Positions 55,454 to 63,580 of a stretch of 64,000 nucleotides of DNA are shown one piece after another. The notes under the pieces were generated by a model that had not been told where the DNA came from, ran no database searches, and worked only from the letters and a program-made list of their open reading frames with translations. The position numbers were made by a program, and so were the translations under genes. Origin of the DNA: Streptomyces sp. NBC_00224 (GTDB lineage: Bacteria; Actinomycetota; Actinomycetes; Streptomycetales; Streptomycetaceae); the NCBI RefSeq assembly GCF_041435195.1, contig NZ_CP108106.1:5495501-5559500 (forward strand), written 5' to 3'. Numbering within the stretch: the first letter of the stretch is position 1; each line of letters starts with the position of its first letter.

Positions 55454-55729
55454 CCGGCACAGCTCCAGCATCGTCATCGCGAGCGCGGTGCCGGGCTTGC
55501 CCAGGGCGTCTCGGTAGTGGGCGAGGACCTCCATCTCGCGGTTCAGGTTCACCCGGCGCCCGCCGGAGGCGATACGGGACTCCTGGATGACGGCCGAGAC
55601 GGCCATCCGTTCCTGGATCAGACCGATGATGCGGTCGTCGAGCGCGTCGATGCGCTCCCGGGCACCGGTGATCACGGAGGCGGCCTCGTCGGTGCGGGCG
55701 CCAGTCTTCTCGGTCTGGGTGACGGACAT
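55442..55729 (-). CDS. Chorismate mutase (AroQ type)
   Basis: 95-residue all-helical chorismate mutase converting chorismate to prephenate, the branch to Phe and Tyr. Helix 1 has RERIDALDDRIIGLIQERMAVSAVIQESR (Arg and Asp pairs of the AroQ site, about 24-52); the rest has REMEVLAHYRDALG and a C-terminal helix. Start ATG 55729 with AGGAG upstream. The 5' region holds a leader peptide with Phe-Val-Phe-Thr-Tyr and a terminator hairpin, suggesting control by charged tRNA-Phe/Tyr. The same gene sits beside guaA in S. coelicolor. Confidence 0.92.
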   Translation of the reverse strand: MSVTQTEKTGARTDEAASVITGARERIDALDDRIIGLIQERMAVSAVIQESRIASGGRRVNLNREMEVLAHYRDALGKPGTALAMTMLELCRGRI

Positions 55730-55785
55730 GTGGGGCTCCTCGGGTGTCTGGCGCCCCGGAGCGGCAAGGCCCGGAAATGACAGAA

Positions 55786-55812
55786 CGCCCCGGGCCTTGT
55801 CGGCCCGGGGCG
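55786..55812 (-). terminator. Attenuator hairpin before chorismate mutase
   Basis: CGCCCCGGGCC (55786-55796) pairs with GGCCCGGGGCG (55802-55812) around TTGTC. Read on the minus strand it comes 24 bases after the leader-peptide stop and 56 bases before the chorismate mutase ATG, followed by TTCTGTCATTT. This is the expected position of an attenuator. Confidence 0.7.
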
Positions 55813-55836
55813 CCTGGGAAGTCGCTTGTCAGTTGC

Positions 55837-55908
55837 TCAAGCAGCACGACCATGGCAGCCGGACGGGCCGGTGCCATAGGTAAAGACGAAGGTCTGGTGC
55901 TTGAGCAT
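55837..55908 (-). CDS. Leader peptide with aromatic codons (candidate)
   Basis: 23-codon ORF starting MLKHQTFVFTYGTG. It has Phe7, Phe9 and Tyr11, the last two read by TTT and TAT, codons seldom used in this genome; later codons (CAT, GGT, CGT, GCT, GCT) are also uncommon. It appears leaderless: no ribosome site, and a -10-like CATACT/TACTGT lies 4-6 bases before the ATG. TGCTCAAGCA (55834-55843) and TGCTTGAGCA (55898-55907) bracket the ORF as a perfect 10-base inverted repeat, offering an alternative RNA fold. Stalling at Phe/Tyr codons could govern the hairpin at 55786-55812 and hence chorismate mutase. Confidence 0.65.
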   Translation of the reverse strand: MLKHQTFVFTYGTGPSGCHGRAA

Positions 55909-56035
55909 GCGCACAGTATGGACCGGTGCCACCGGGCGGGGCCAATCCCGGTTCGGATGGTGAGACGAAAGGGCCCGGCTCGCGCCCCGGTAGAATCGAC
56001 AAATACCGACCCCTCCCACCGCCGGAAGGCCGCCA

Positions 56036-57625
56036 GTGTCCTCAGCGTCCCCAGCTGCCGCGCCCGCATCCAACCCGGACGTAGTCCTCGTTGTCGACTT
56101 CGGCGCCCAGTACGCCCAGCTCATCGCCCGCCGCGTCCGTGAGGCCCGGGTCTACAGCGAGATCGTGCCGAGCACGATGCCCGTGGCCGAGATGCTGGCC
56201 AAGAACCCGAAGGCGATCATCCTCTCGGGCGGCCCCTCGTCCGTGTACGCGGAGGGCGCCCCGCGCCTGGACCGCGCGCTCTTCGAGGCCGGCGTCCCCG
56301 TCTTCGGCATGTGCTACGGCTTCCAGCTGATGGCGACGACGCTCGGCGGCACGGTCGACGACAACGGCGCGCGCGAGTACGGCCGTACGCCGCTGCACGT
56401 CACCAAGGTCGGCTCCACGCTCTTCGAGGGCACGCCCGCCGAGCAGTCGGTGTGGATGTCGCACGGCGACGCCTGCTCGGCCGCGCCCGAGGGCTTCACC
56501 GTCACCGCGTCCACGGACGTCGTACCGGTCGCCGCCTTCGAGAACGACGAGAAGAAGCTGTACGGCGTGCAGTACCACCCCGAGGTGCTGCACTCCACGC
56601 ACGGCCAGCAGATCCTTGAGCACTTCCTCTACCGGGGCGCGGGCATCGAGCCGACCTGGACCACGCACAACGTCGTGGAGGAGCAGGTCGCCCTCATCCG
56701 CGAGCAGGTCGGCGCCAAGCGCGCCATCTGCGGCCTGTCCGGCGGCGTGGACTCCGCGGTCGCCGCGGCCCTCGTCCAGAAGGCCATCGGCTCCCAGCTG
56801 ACCTGCGTGTACGTCGACCACGGCCTGATGCGCAAGGGCGAGACCGAGCAGGTCGAGAAGGACTTCGTGGCCGCCACCGGCGTCCAGCTGAAGGTCGTCG
56901 ACGCGCAGGAGCGATTCCTCACCGCGCTCGCCGGCGTCTCCGACCCGGAGACCAAGCGGAAGATCATCGGCCGCGAGTTCATCCGCGTCTTCGAGCAGGC
57001 GCAGCTGGAGATCCTCCAGGAGGACGGCCCCGAGGTCGCCTTCCTCGTCCAGGGCACGCTGTACCCGGACGTCGTGGAGTCCGGCGGCGGCACCGGTACC
57101 GCGAACATCAAGTCGCACCACAATGTGGGCGGCCTGCCCGACGACATCGAGTTCGAGCTCGTCGAGCCGCTGCGCCAGCTGTTCAAGGACGAGGTCCGCA
57201 TGGTCGGCCAGGAGCTCGGCCTGCCGGAGGAGATCGTCCAGCGCCAGCCGTTCCCCGGCCCGGGCCTCGGTATCCGTATCGTCGGCGAGGTCACCAAGGA
57301 CCGCCTCGACCTGCTGCGCGAGGCCGACGCCATCGCTCGCGAGGAGTTGACGGCGGCCGGTCTGGACCGCGAGATCTGGCAGTGCCCGGTCGTGCTGCTC
57401 GCGGACGTCCGCAGCGTCGGCGTCCAGGGCGACGGCCGCACCTACGGCCACCCGATCGTGCTGCGCCCGGTCTCCTCCGAGGACGCCATGACGGCGGACT
57501 GGACGCGCATGCCGTACGACGTGCTGGCGAAGATCTCGACGCGCATCACCAACGAGGTCGCCGACGTCAACCGCGTCGTCCTCGACGTGACGAGCAAGCC
57601 CCCGGGCACCATCGAGTGGGAGTAA
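56036..57625 (+). CDS. guaA: GMP synthase (glutamine-hydrolysing)
   Basis: 529 residues, GTG start. Class I glutamine amidotransferase at about 18-205: Cys near residue 93 in GMCYGFQL, and HPE in YHPEVLHS for His and Glu. ATP-pyrophosphatase domain with SGGVDS near residue 235, then the dimerisation domain ending [11 protein letters not shown]. It makes GMP from XMP, the step after GuaB. TAGAAT at 55991-55996 is a possible -10 box. Divergent from the chorismate mutase leader. A strong terminator follows. Confidence 0.98.
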   Translation: MSSASPAAAPASNPDVVLVVDFGAQYAQLIARRVREARVYSEIVPSTMPVAEMLAKNPKAIILSGGPSSVYAEGAPRLDRALFEAGVPVFGMCYGFQLMATTLGGTVDDNGAREYGRTPLHVTKVGSTLFEGTPAEQSVWMSHGDACSAAPEGFTVTASTDVVPVAAFENDEKKLYGVQYHPEVLHSTHGQQILEHFLYRGAGIEPTWTTHNVVEEQVALIREQVGAKRAICGLSGGVDSAVAAALVQKAIGSQLTCVYVDHGLMRKGETEQVEKDFVAATGVQLKVVDAQERFLTALAGVSDPETKRKIIGREFIRVFEQAQLEILQEDGPEVAFLVQGTLYPDVVESGGGTGTANIKSHHNVGGLPDDIEFELVEPLRQLFKDEVRMVGQELGLPEEIVQRQPFPGPGLGIRIVGEVTKDRLDLLREADAIAREELTAAGLDREIWQCPVVLLADVRSVGVQGDGRTYGHPIVLRPVSSEDAMTADWTRMPYDVLAKISTRITNEVADVNRVVLDVTSKPPGTIEWE

Positions 57626-57641
57626 TCCCGCATCGGCCGAT

Positions 57642-57679
57642 CGGCGCCGCCGCACCGGGTTCCCGGTGCGGCGGCGCCG
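57642..57679 (+). terminator. Terminator after guaA
   Basis: CGGCGCCGCCGCACCGGG (57642-57659), TT, exact 18-base complement (57662-57679), 16 bases after the guaA stop. Confidence 0.9.
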
Positions 57680-57737
57680 TCGTATCCGCTCCCGCACGAC
57701 TCTGTTCACCTGCCGAACCGCGCGGTAACTTCCGGCC

Positions 57738-58553
57738 ATGACCGAGATCCCGCAGCCGTCCGGGCAACGGCCCGCCCCCGCGCCGATACCCGTCGACCGG
57801 CTCCACTTCGCCCTGCCGCCCGTCCACGCCACCCCGGCCGAGGAGCGGCGGCACCGCAAGGAGCGGCTGGCGGGGGCCCTGCGGCTGTTCGCACGGTCCG
57901 GCTGCGAGGAGGGGGTCTCCGGGCACATCTCGGCGCGCGACCCGGAGTTCGAGGACTGCTACTGGGTGAACCCGTTCGGGGTGCCGTTTGCGCGGGTCAC
58001 CGCGGGCGAGCTGGTCATGGTCAACGGGGACGGCCAGGTCGTCGAGGGCCGCTACCACGTCAACCAGGCGGCCTTCGCGGTCCACGCCCAGGTGCACCGG
58101 GCCCGCCCCGAGGTGGTCGCGGTGGCGCACACCCACTCGGTGCACGGGCGGGCGCTGGCGGCGCTCGGCGATCTGATCGAGCCGTACACCCAGGAGGCCT
58201 GCGCCTTCTTCGAGGACCACGCCCTGTTCGACGCCTATACGGGAGTCGTCGTCGACGCCGAGGAGGGGCGCCGGATCGCGGCCGCCCTCGGCCCGTACAA
58301 GGCGGTGATCCTGCGCAACCACGGGCTGCTGACCGTGGGGGACTCGGTGGACGCGGCGGCCTGGTGGTTCCTTTCGATGGAGCGGTGCAGCGAGGTGCAG
58401 CTGGCCGCGCGGGCGGCCGGGAAGCCGGTGCTCATCGAACGCCGGGACGCGGTCGCCACCCGCGACCAGCTGGGCAGCGACCTGGTCGCGTGGATCAACT
58501 ACCAGCCGCTGTGGCACCAGATCAGTGAGTCGGAGCCCGAACTGCTGTCGTAG
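57738..58553 (+). CDS. Class II aldolase/adducin-family protein
   Basis: 271 residues. Zinc-type metal ligands are the two His of HTHSVHG (about residues 133-139) and a third His in RNHGLLTVG near residue 195; the N-terminal SGCEEGVSGHISARDPE block is typical. The family includes fuculose- and rhamnulose-phosphate aldolases and decarboxylases, while many bacterial members like this one remain uncharacterised. No sugar-kinase partner is nearby, so the reaction is not assigned. ATG 57738. Confidence 0.88.
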   Translation: MTEIPQPSGQRPAPAPIPVDRLHFALPPVHATPAEERRHRKERLAGALRLFARSGCEEGVSGHISARDPEFEDCYWVNPFGVPFARVTAGELVMVNGDGQVVEGRYHVNQAAFAVHAQVHRARPEVVAVAHTHSVHGRALAALGDLIEPYTQEACAFFEDHALFDAYTGVVVDAEEGRRIAAALGPYKAVILRNHGLLTVGDSVDAAAWWFLSMERCSEVQLAARAAGKPVLIERRDAVATRDQLGSDLVAWINYQPLWHQISESEPELLS

Positions 58554-58673
58554 TACGTCAATTTGATGGTGCGTCAATCACTCGCGCCGCGTGCCCCTGT
58601 CGACCGCGGGACGGTTTTAGTACGGCACAATTCCCTGACAGTCGACATGACTTGAGGGAAGGGCGAGATTTCC

Positions 58674-59921
58674 GTGGCGGTGCAGGAGGCTCGGCAATGC
58701 GGTGGTGACTGCGGTCCCGGGACGCGGAACGGCCACCGGCGCGCGGTGGCGGCGTTCCTGGCCAAGCGCGACGGGCTGGCCGCCGGAGAAGGGCTGCCCG
58801 CTGCCGTCGCGCACTCCGCCGGGGCGTCCCGCCAGTGGGTGTCGGACGAGCTCACCCAGTCCGCCCGGGCGCTCGCCGAACGCGGCCGGGAGGCGGGGCG
58901 GGCCTGGCCGGCCGCGGTGCTGCTGGCCACCCTCGTGACCGTGTGGGGGAGCGTCGCCGTGCTGGCGCTCGTGGAGGCCTTCACCGCGATCGGCGCCGGC
59001 TGGACCCACGCCAGGACCGCCGGGCTGCTCGCCGCCCTGGCCGTGGCGGTCGCGCTGACCGGCGCCGCGTGGCTGCACCGGGCGCGCGGCGGACTGCTCG
59101 CGCCGGTCGTCGGCGAGGACAACCGGCTCTCCACCTCGCGCGCGGTGGCCGCCGCCTGGGTGCTGCTGGTGGCCTTCGCGGTGCTGCTCCTCGCGGTGCG
59201 GCTGGCCGGGGCGTCCGGCGCGAAGGAGCGCGACGCGCTGATCGAAGGCCTCGGACTCTCCCACGGCGCGGGCCTGCTGGCGGTGGTCGCGCTGGTCAGC
59301 GCGGTGAGCGTGGTGGTGCGCCGGGTGGTGGCCGTACGCATCGCGGGGCAGCGGCTGCAGAAGGTGCGCGCGGAGCGGCCGCGCGCCGCCGACCTGCTCA
59401 CCGACGACGCCGGGCGCGGCAGCTTCGCGGACGTCCAGTACGTCCTGGTCTCCACGGTCGCCGTGCTGTTCGCCGCCGTGCGGCTGGCCCGGCGGCCCGA
59501 CCGGCTGCCCGATCTGCCGTGGGCGCTGGCCTTCCTGGTGGCCGTGTCCGCGCTGACGTACTTCGCCGGGAAGTACGCCGAAGGCGGTCGTCCCGTCGTG
59601 CTCTCGGTGGTCCGGGCGCGCGAGGCGGGCGATCTGGACGCGCCGATCCGTACCGGTGACGACATCGAGATCCGCGGCGCCGGATTCGTGCCGCCCGGAG
59701 CGGGCACCCCCGACCGGCTCGCCCGGATGGTCGTGCGGATCGGCGCGGTCCACGTCCATGTGCCGCTGATCCCGGTCACCGGCGGCTTCGCCAACCCCAG
59801 CGACACCGTGCTGACCGTGCCGGTCCCGGTGGACGTCGAGCCGGGCCGGGTGGAGGTGCGGGTGGTCACGGCCGCGGGCGTCGAGACGAACCGGGTCGCG
59901 ATCGACGTCACCGGCGACTGA
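58674..59921 (+). CDS. Membrane protein with C-terminal beta-sandwich domain, unknown
   Basis: 415 residues from GTG 58674. A soluble N-terminus (about 1-75) is followed by five or so membrane helices to about residue 305 (LLATLVTVWGSVAVLALVEAF; GLLAALAVAVALTGAAWL; AAWVLLVAFAVLLLAVRLAG; LLAVVALVSAVSVVV; ALAFLVAVSALTYFAG). The last 100 residues form a beta-rich domain like an IPT/TIG fold (PIRTGDDIEIRGAGFVPPG; VHVHVPLIPVTGGFANPSDTVLTVPVPVDVEPGRVEVRVVTAAG). Function unknown. No operon partner is obvious. Confidence 0.75.
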   Translation: MAVQEARQCGGDCGPGTRNGHRRAVAAFLAKRDGLAAGEGLPAAVAHSAGASRQWVSDELTQSARALAERGREAGRAWPAAVLLATLVTVWGSVAVLALVEAFTAIGAGWTHARTAGLLAALAVAVALTGAAWLHRARGGLLAPVVGEDNRLSTSRAVAAAWVLLVAFAVLLLAVRLAGASGAKERDALIEGLGLSHGAGLLAVVALVSAVSVVVRRVVAVRIAGQRLQKVRAERPRAADLLTDDAGRGSFADVQYVLVSTVAVLFAAVRLARRPDRLPDLPWALAFLVAVSALTYFAGKYAEGGRPVVLSVVRAREAGDLDAPIRTGDDIEIRGAGFVPPGAGTPDRLARMVVRIGAVHVHVPLIPVTGGFANPSDTVLTVPVPVDVEPGRVEVRVVTAAGVETNRVAIDVTGD

Positions 59922-60065
59922 GCCGACGGCACCGACCGAACCGACATCACCGACCGAACCGGCGCCGCCACCCAGGGAAACCAGTTGAGGGGTGAACCGG
60001 TTGAGCCGCGCGCCGCTCCCGTACGTATGGTCAGGTGACAGGGGTTACGGAAGGCGGGAACGGCG

Positions 60066-60596
60066 ATGGCACACGGAAATCTCACCCGGGCGCGAGGCGG
60101 GGCGGCCACCGGCGGGGGCCTGCGCGGGCTGAAGGAGACGGCCGGCAGGTACGCGCTGCTGCCGCTGCGCGTCTTCCTCGGCGTCACCTTCGTCTACGCC
60201 GGGTTCGACAAGCTCACCGGCGGCACCACCACCCTCAAGGCGAGCGGCAGCGGCTCGCTCGGGGAGCTGATGCACTCGGTGCGCGACAGCTCCGCGATCC
60301 CCGCCCTCGTAGACCTCGCCCTGAAGAGCCCGGTCGGCTTCGGGTACGCCATCGCCATCGGCGAGATCGCCGTCGGACTCGGCATCCTGATCGGCCTGTT
60401 CGGACGGCTCGCGGCGACCGGCGGCGCGCTGATCTCGCTGAGCCTGTGGCTGACCGTGAGCTGGGCGACCACGCCGTACTACTACGGCAACGACCTGGCC
60501 TACTTGATGGCCTGGCTGCCGCTGGTGCTCGCCGGGACGCCGCTGCTCTCCGCCGACGCCTGGCTGGCGTCGCGGCGGCGCTTGCGCATCCCGTAG
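60066..60596 (+). CDS. DoxX-family membrane protein
   Basis: 176 residues with four membrane helices. The DoxX pattern is LRVFLGVTFVYAGFDKLTGG (about 35-54), GYAIAIGEIAVGLGILIGLFGRLAATGGALI (about 98-128) and a final helical pair with YYYGNDLAYLMAWLPLVLAG. Members are linked to thiosulfate or redox handling and often act as membrane partners of oxidoreductases; no role is proven here. ATG 60066. The 3' end overlaps the convergent small membrane gene. Confidence 0.88.
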   Translation: MAHGNLTRARGGAATGGGLRGLKETAGRYALLPLRVFLGVTFVYAGFDKLTGGTTTLKASGSGSLGELMHSVRDSSAIPALVDLALKSPVGFGYAIAIGEIAVGLGILIGLFGRLAATGGALISLSLWLTVSWATTPYYYGNDLAYLMAWLPLVLAGTPLLSADAWLASRRRLRIP

Positions 60597-60766
60597 GCGA
60601 CCCAGCTGGCGAGCCCGGCGAGGCCGAGCCCGCCGCAGACCAGCGGGATCACCGCGTACCAGGGCGTCTGCCACTCGTCCGCCGCGTCGCCCGCGAACAG
60701 GACGGCGGTGGCCACCATCACCGCCCCCGCGATCAGCCGTCCGGGACGGAACTCATGACGCGGCAC
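60500..60766 (-). CDS. Small membrane protein, unknown
   Basis: 88 residues from GTG 60766, which overlaps the last 14 bases of the PspC-domain gene, so it is likely co-translated with it. Two hydrophobic segments (GRLIAGAVMVATAVLFAG and YAVIPLVCGGLGLAGLASWVAYGM) are followed by a basic and Ser-rich tail. Its 3' end overlaps the convergent DoxX gene by 97 bases. No family recognised. Confidence 0.65.
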   Translation of the reverse strand: MPRHEFRPGRLIAGAVMVATAVLFAGDAADEWQTPWYAVIPLVCGGLGLAGLASWVAYGMRKRRRDASQASAESSGVPASTSGSQAIK

Positions 60767-62102
60767 GGTCCACCTCCGCCTGGCCGATGGAGACGTGCAG
60801 ATCGAGCTCCAGGGTCCCGGCCGGTTTCGCCCCGGCGGGCGGCGGCAGGGTCACCGTCTTCTTCTGGTTCGGCTGGATGTCGACATCCTCCGGCTTCTCG
60901 GTCGGCAGCTGTACGTCGCCGACGCCCACCACGATGTGCGCCTTCACGGTCGCGCCCAGGGGCACGACGACCTTGAGCCGCCCCGCGCCGACCTCCGCGC
61001 GCGTCTTCACACTCTGCCCCACGGGCACCACGACCTTGCTCAGATCGAGGGTGCCCTCGCCCGACCCCAGGGCGTACGACGGCTGTACTTCGGCCGCGGC
61101 GGCCGGGGTCCAGTCGGTCCTGGTCCAGTGGGTCGTGATGGTCTTGGGCATCGCCGAGGCCCCGGCGAGCAGGGCGGCCGTGAGCACCGCCATGAACAGC
61201 GTGCCGAACCCGGTCCGCCCCACGAACGCGCTGATCAGCAGGCCGAGGCCGAACACCACGAGGGCCGCGGTGAGGCCGATCTGGAGCGCGGTGCCCAGCG
61301 GCTGGTGCCCCCAGGCGCCCGCGGTGCCGACGCCGCCCGCGAGCAGCGCGAGCAGGAAGACGAACCCGCCGATGGAACGTGGGCCACGGGTGGCCCGGTC
61401 GGCCGCCTTGTCGGCCCGGTCCGCCTTCTTGGCGCGCGCCCCGGCCCCGAAGGCGGGCGCCGCGTCGGCGCCTTCGGCTCCCCACAGATAGCCGGTGCCG
61501 ACCGGGCCCGTGGTGCCGTCCTTGACGATCGGGTCGCGCCACCAGGAGGGCGGGACGGGTGTGGGCGGCGCCTTGGTCTCGGGCGGGGCCGTCCCGGGGC
61601 CGAAGGGCGGGGAGGTGCCCCCGGCCGCCGTCTGGGCGGTCGCCGTGTCCGGCGGGGCGTCCGGGGGCGTGGCCGAGCGGCGCCGGGACCAGACGCCGAT
61701 GCCCGCGACGGCCAGCGTCAGCAGCCAGGCGAAGCTCATCACCGAGCCGTTGCTCAGCATGGACAGGAAGATCCCGCAGCCCGCCAGCGCCATCAGCACG
61801 GCGGCCAGCGCCGGGCCCTCCACCCGCCCGGACAGCAGCCGCCGGGCCTCGTTCTCGTCCTCGTCGTCCAGCGGGAGCAGCAGCCAGCCGAACCCGTAGA
61901 AGACCAGGCCGAGGCCGCTGATGACGGTGAGCACGCCGAACGCGATCCGGAAGATCACCGGGTCGATGTCGCAGTACCGCCCGAGCCCGCCGCAGACGCC
62001 GCCGATCACCTTGTTGTGACCGCTGCGGCGCAGCTGCGCGGCGGGCGCCGGGTCCGGATCCGGGTCCGGCGGCGCGACGGGGGTCTCGGTCGGCTGAGTC
62101 AT
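60753..62102 (-). CDS. PspC-domain membrane protein (toast-rack-like C-terminus)
   Basis: 449 residues from ATG 62102 behind GGAG. A Pro/Asp-rich N-terminus leads to a PspC domain (about 20-80: NKVIGGVCGGLGRYCDIDPVIFRIAFGVLTVISGLGLVFYGFGWLLLP), a Pro/Thr-rich linker, further membrane segments, and a C-terminal beta-rich region (about 340-449: GTLDLSKVVVPVGQSVKTRAEVGAGRLKVVVPLGATVKAH) of the toast-rack type found with PspC/LiaF proteins. Divergent from a histidine kinase that also starts with a PspC domain, suggesting a membrane-stress sensing module. Confidence 0.87.
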   Translation of the reverse strand: MTQPTETPVAPPDPDPDPAPAAQLRRSGHNKVIGGVCGGLGRYCDIDPVIFRIAFGVLTVISGLGLVFYGFGWLLLPLDDEDENEARRLLSGRVEGPALAAVLMALAGCGIFLSMLSNGSVMSFAWLLTLAVAGIGVWSRRRSATPPDAPPDTATAQTAAGGTSPPFGPGTAPPETKAPPTPVPPSWWRDPIVKDGTTGPVGTGYLWGAEGADAAPAFGAGARAKKADRADKAADRATRGPRSIGGFVFLLALLAGGVGTAGAWGHQPLGTALQIGLTAALVVFGLGLLISAFVGRTGFGTLFMAVLTAALLAGASAMPKTITTHWTRTDWTPAAAAEVQPSYALGSGEGTLDLSKVVVPVGQSVKTRAEVGAGRLKVVVPLGATVKAHIVVGVGDVQLPTEKPEDVDIQPNQKKTVTLPPPAGAKPAGTLELDLHVSIGQAEVDRAAS

Positions 62103-62299
62103 GACTCCATGGTGACGGGCGGTCCGCGGGTCCGGCACCCGCCCCGACCCTGGCCTCTCCCTGAGATTGCCCCTGATGCGGGGGTGGGGCCTCCCCCGTG
62201 CGGGGGAAGTCGGCTCCCCCGTGCGGGGATCGCGGATCAGGGGCGTCCTGGGGGCTTACCCTGATGCCCGCACCCGCACGGACGTGTGACGATCGGTCC

Positions 62300-63580
62300 A
62301 TGCCAGTCGCCGCTTCCCGAACCGCGCCCCCCGAGGCCGACGAACCCCCCGTGCGCAAGCTCTACCGCTCGGCCGAGGGGCGGATGCTCGGTGGCGTGGC
62401 GCGCGGCCTCGCCGGACACCTCGGGCTGCCGGTCGTCTGGGTGCGGATCGTCTTCCTCGGCCTGTTCATGATCGACGGGCTGGGGGCGCTGCTGTACGCG
62501 GTGTTCTGGTTCGTGGTGCCGCTGGGCCTGGGCGGCACGGCCGCCGAGCCGCGCTCGGCGTTCGAGGTCAGCCCCGACGGCCGCAGACGGCTGCGCAAGC
62601 CCGACAAGGGCCAGGTCGTCGCCCTGATCGCGCTCTGCATCGGCGCGGCGATCTTCGCGGGCAATGTGAACGTGGGCGGCTGGGCCAGTCCGTACATCTG
62701 GCCGACGCTGCTGGTCGGCGCCGGAGTGGTCCTGGTGTGGCGCCAGGCGGACAACGCCCGGCGGGCCCGCTGGACCGAGGGCGCCCGGCGCAGCCGACTG
62801 CTGCCGCTGGCCCGGGGGCTGGCCGGGGTGGCGCTGGTCGGCGCCGGCTTCACCGGGTTCGTGGTGGTGCGCGGCTCGGCCGCCCAGCTCGGCAACGTAC
62901 TGACGGCGGCGCTCGCGGTCATCGCGGGTATAGCCCTGCTGGCGGGCCCCTATCTCGTCCGGATGACCCAGGACCTCTCCGAGGAGCGCCTGATGCGCAT
63001 CCGCGCCCAGGAGCGCGCCGAAGTCGCCGCCCATGTGCACGACTCGGTGCTCCACACCCTCACGCTGATCCAGCGCAACGCGGAGAACGTGGGCGAGGTG
63101 CGGCGGCTCGCCCGCGCCCAGGAGCGCGAGCTGCGGGCCTGGCTCTACAAGCCGGGGGGCACCGGCAAGGACGAGTCGGAGGAGCCGGAGACCCTGGCCG
63201 AGGCGGTGAAGAAGGCCGCGGCCGAGGTCGAGGACAAGCACGGTGTGCCGCTGGAGGTCGTGGTCGTCGGCGACTGCCCGCTCGACGAGGGGCTGTCCGC
63301 ACAGATGCAGGCCGCGCGCGAAGCGATGGTGAACGCCGCCAAGTACGGTGGCGAGGGCGGCGCCGTCCAGGTCTTCGCGGAGGTCGAGGGCCGTACGGTC
63401 TTCGTGTCCGTACGGGACCGGGGCCCCGGCTTCGATCTGGACGCGGTGCCGGACGACCGCATGGGCGTACGAGAATCGATCATCGGCCGGATGCAGCGCA
63501 ACGGCGGAACGGCGCGGCTGCGTTCGGTGCCCGGTGGGGGCACCGAGGTCGAGTTGGAGATGGAGAGGGCGGACGGATGA
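62300..63580 (+). CDS. Sensor histidine kinase with N-terminal PspC domain
   Basis: 426 residues from ATG 62300. PspC domain at about 18-75 (RMLGGVARGLAGHLGLPVVWVRIVFLGLFMIDGLGALLYAVFWFVVPLGLG), further membrane helices to about 215, then a NarL-type dimerisation and phosphoacceptor helix (AHVHDSVLHTLTLIQRNA, His about 247) and an HATPase domain with NAAKYGG, RDRGPGFDLD and MGVRESIIGRM. The ATGA overlap with the response regulator shows a two-component operon. Its likely signal is envelope stress, inferred from the PspC domain. Confidence 0.93.
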   Translation: MPVAASRTAPPEADEPPVRKLYRSAEGRMLGGVARGLAGHLGLPVVWVRIVFLGLFMIDGLGALLYAVFWFVVPLGLGGTAAEPRSAFEVSPDGRRRLRKPDKGQVVALIALCIGAAIFAGNVNVGGWASPYIWPTLLVGAGVVLVWRQADNARRARWTEGARRSRLLPLARGLAGVALVGAGFTGFVVVRGSAAQLGNVLTAALAVIAGIALLAGPYLVRMTQDLSEERLMRIRAQERAEVAAHVHDSVLHTLTLIQRNAENVGEVRRLARAQERELRAWLYKPGGTGKDESEEPETLAEAVKKAAAEVEDKHGVPLEVVVVGDCPLDEGLSAQMQAAREAMVNAAKYGGEGGAVQVFAEVEGRTVFVSVRDRGPGFDLDAVPDDRMGVRESIIGRMQRNGGTARLRSVPGGGTEVELEMERADG

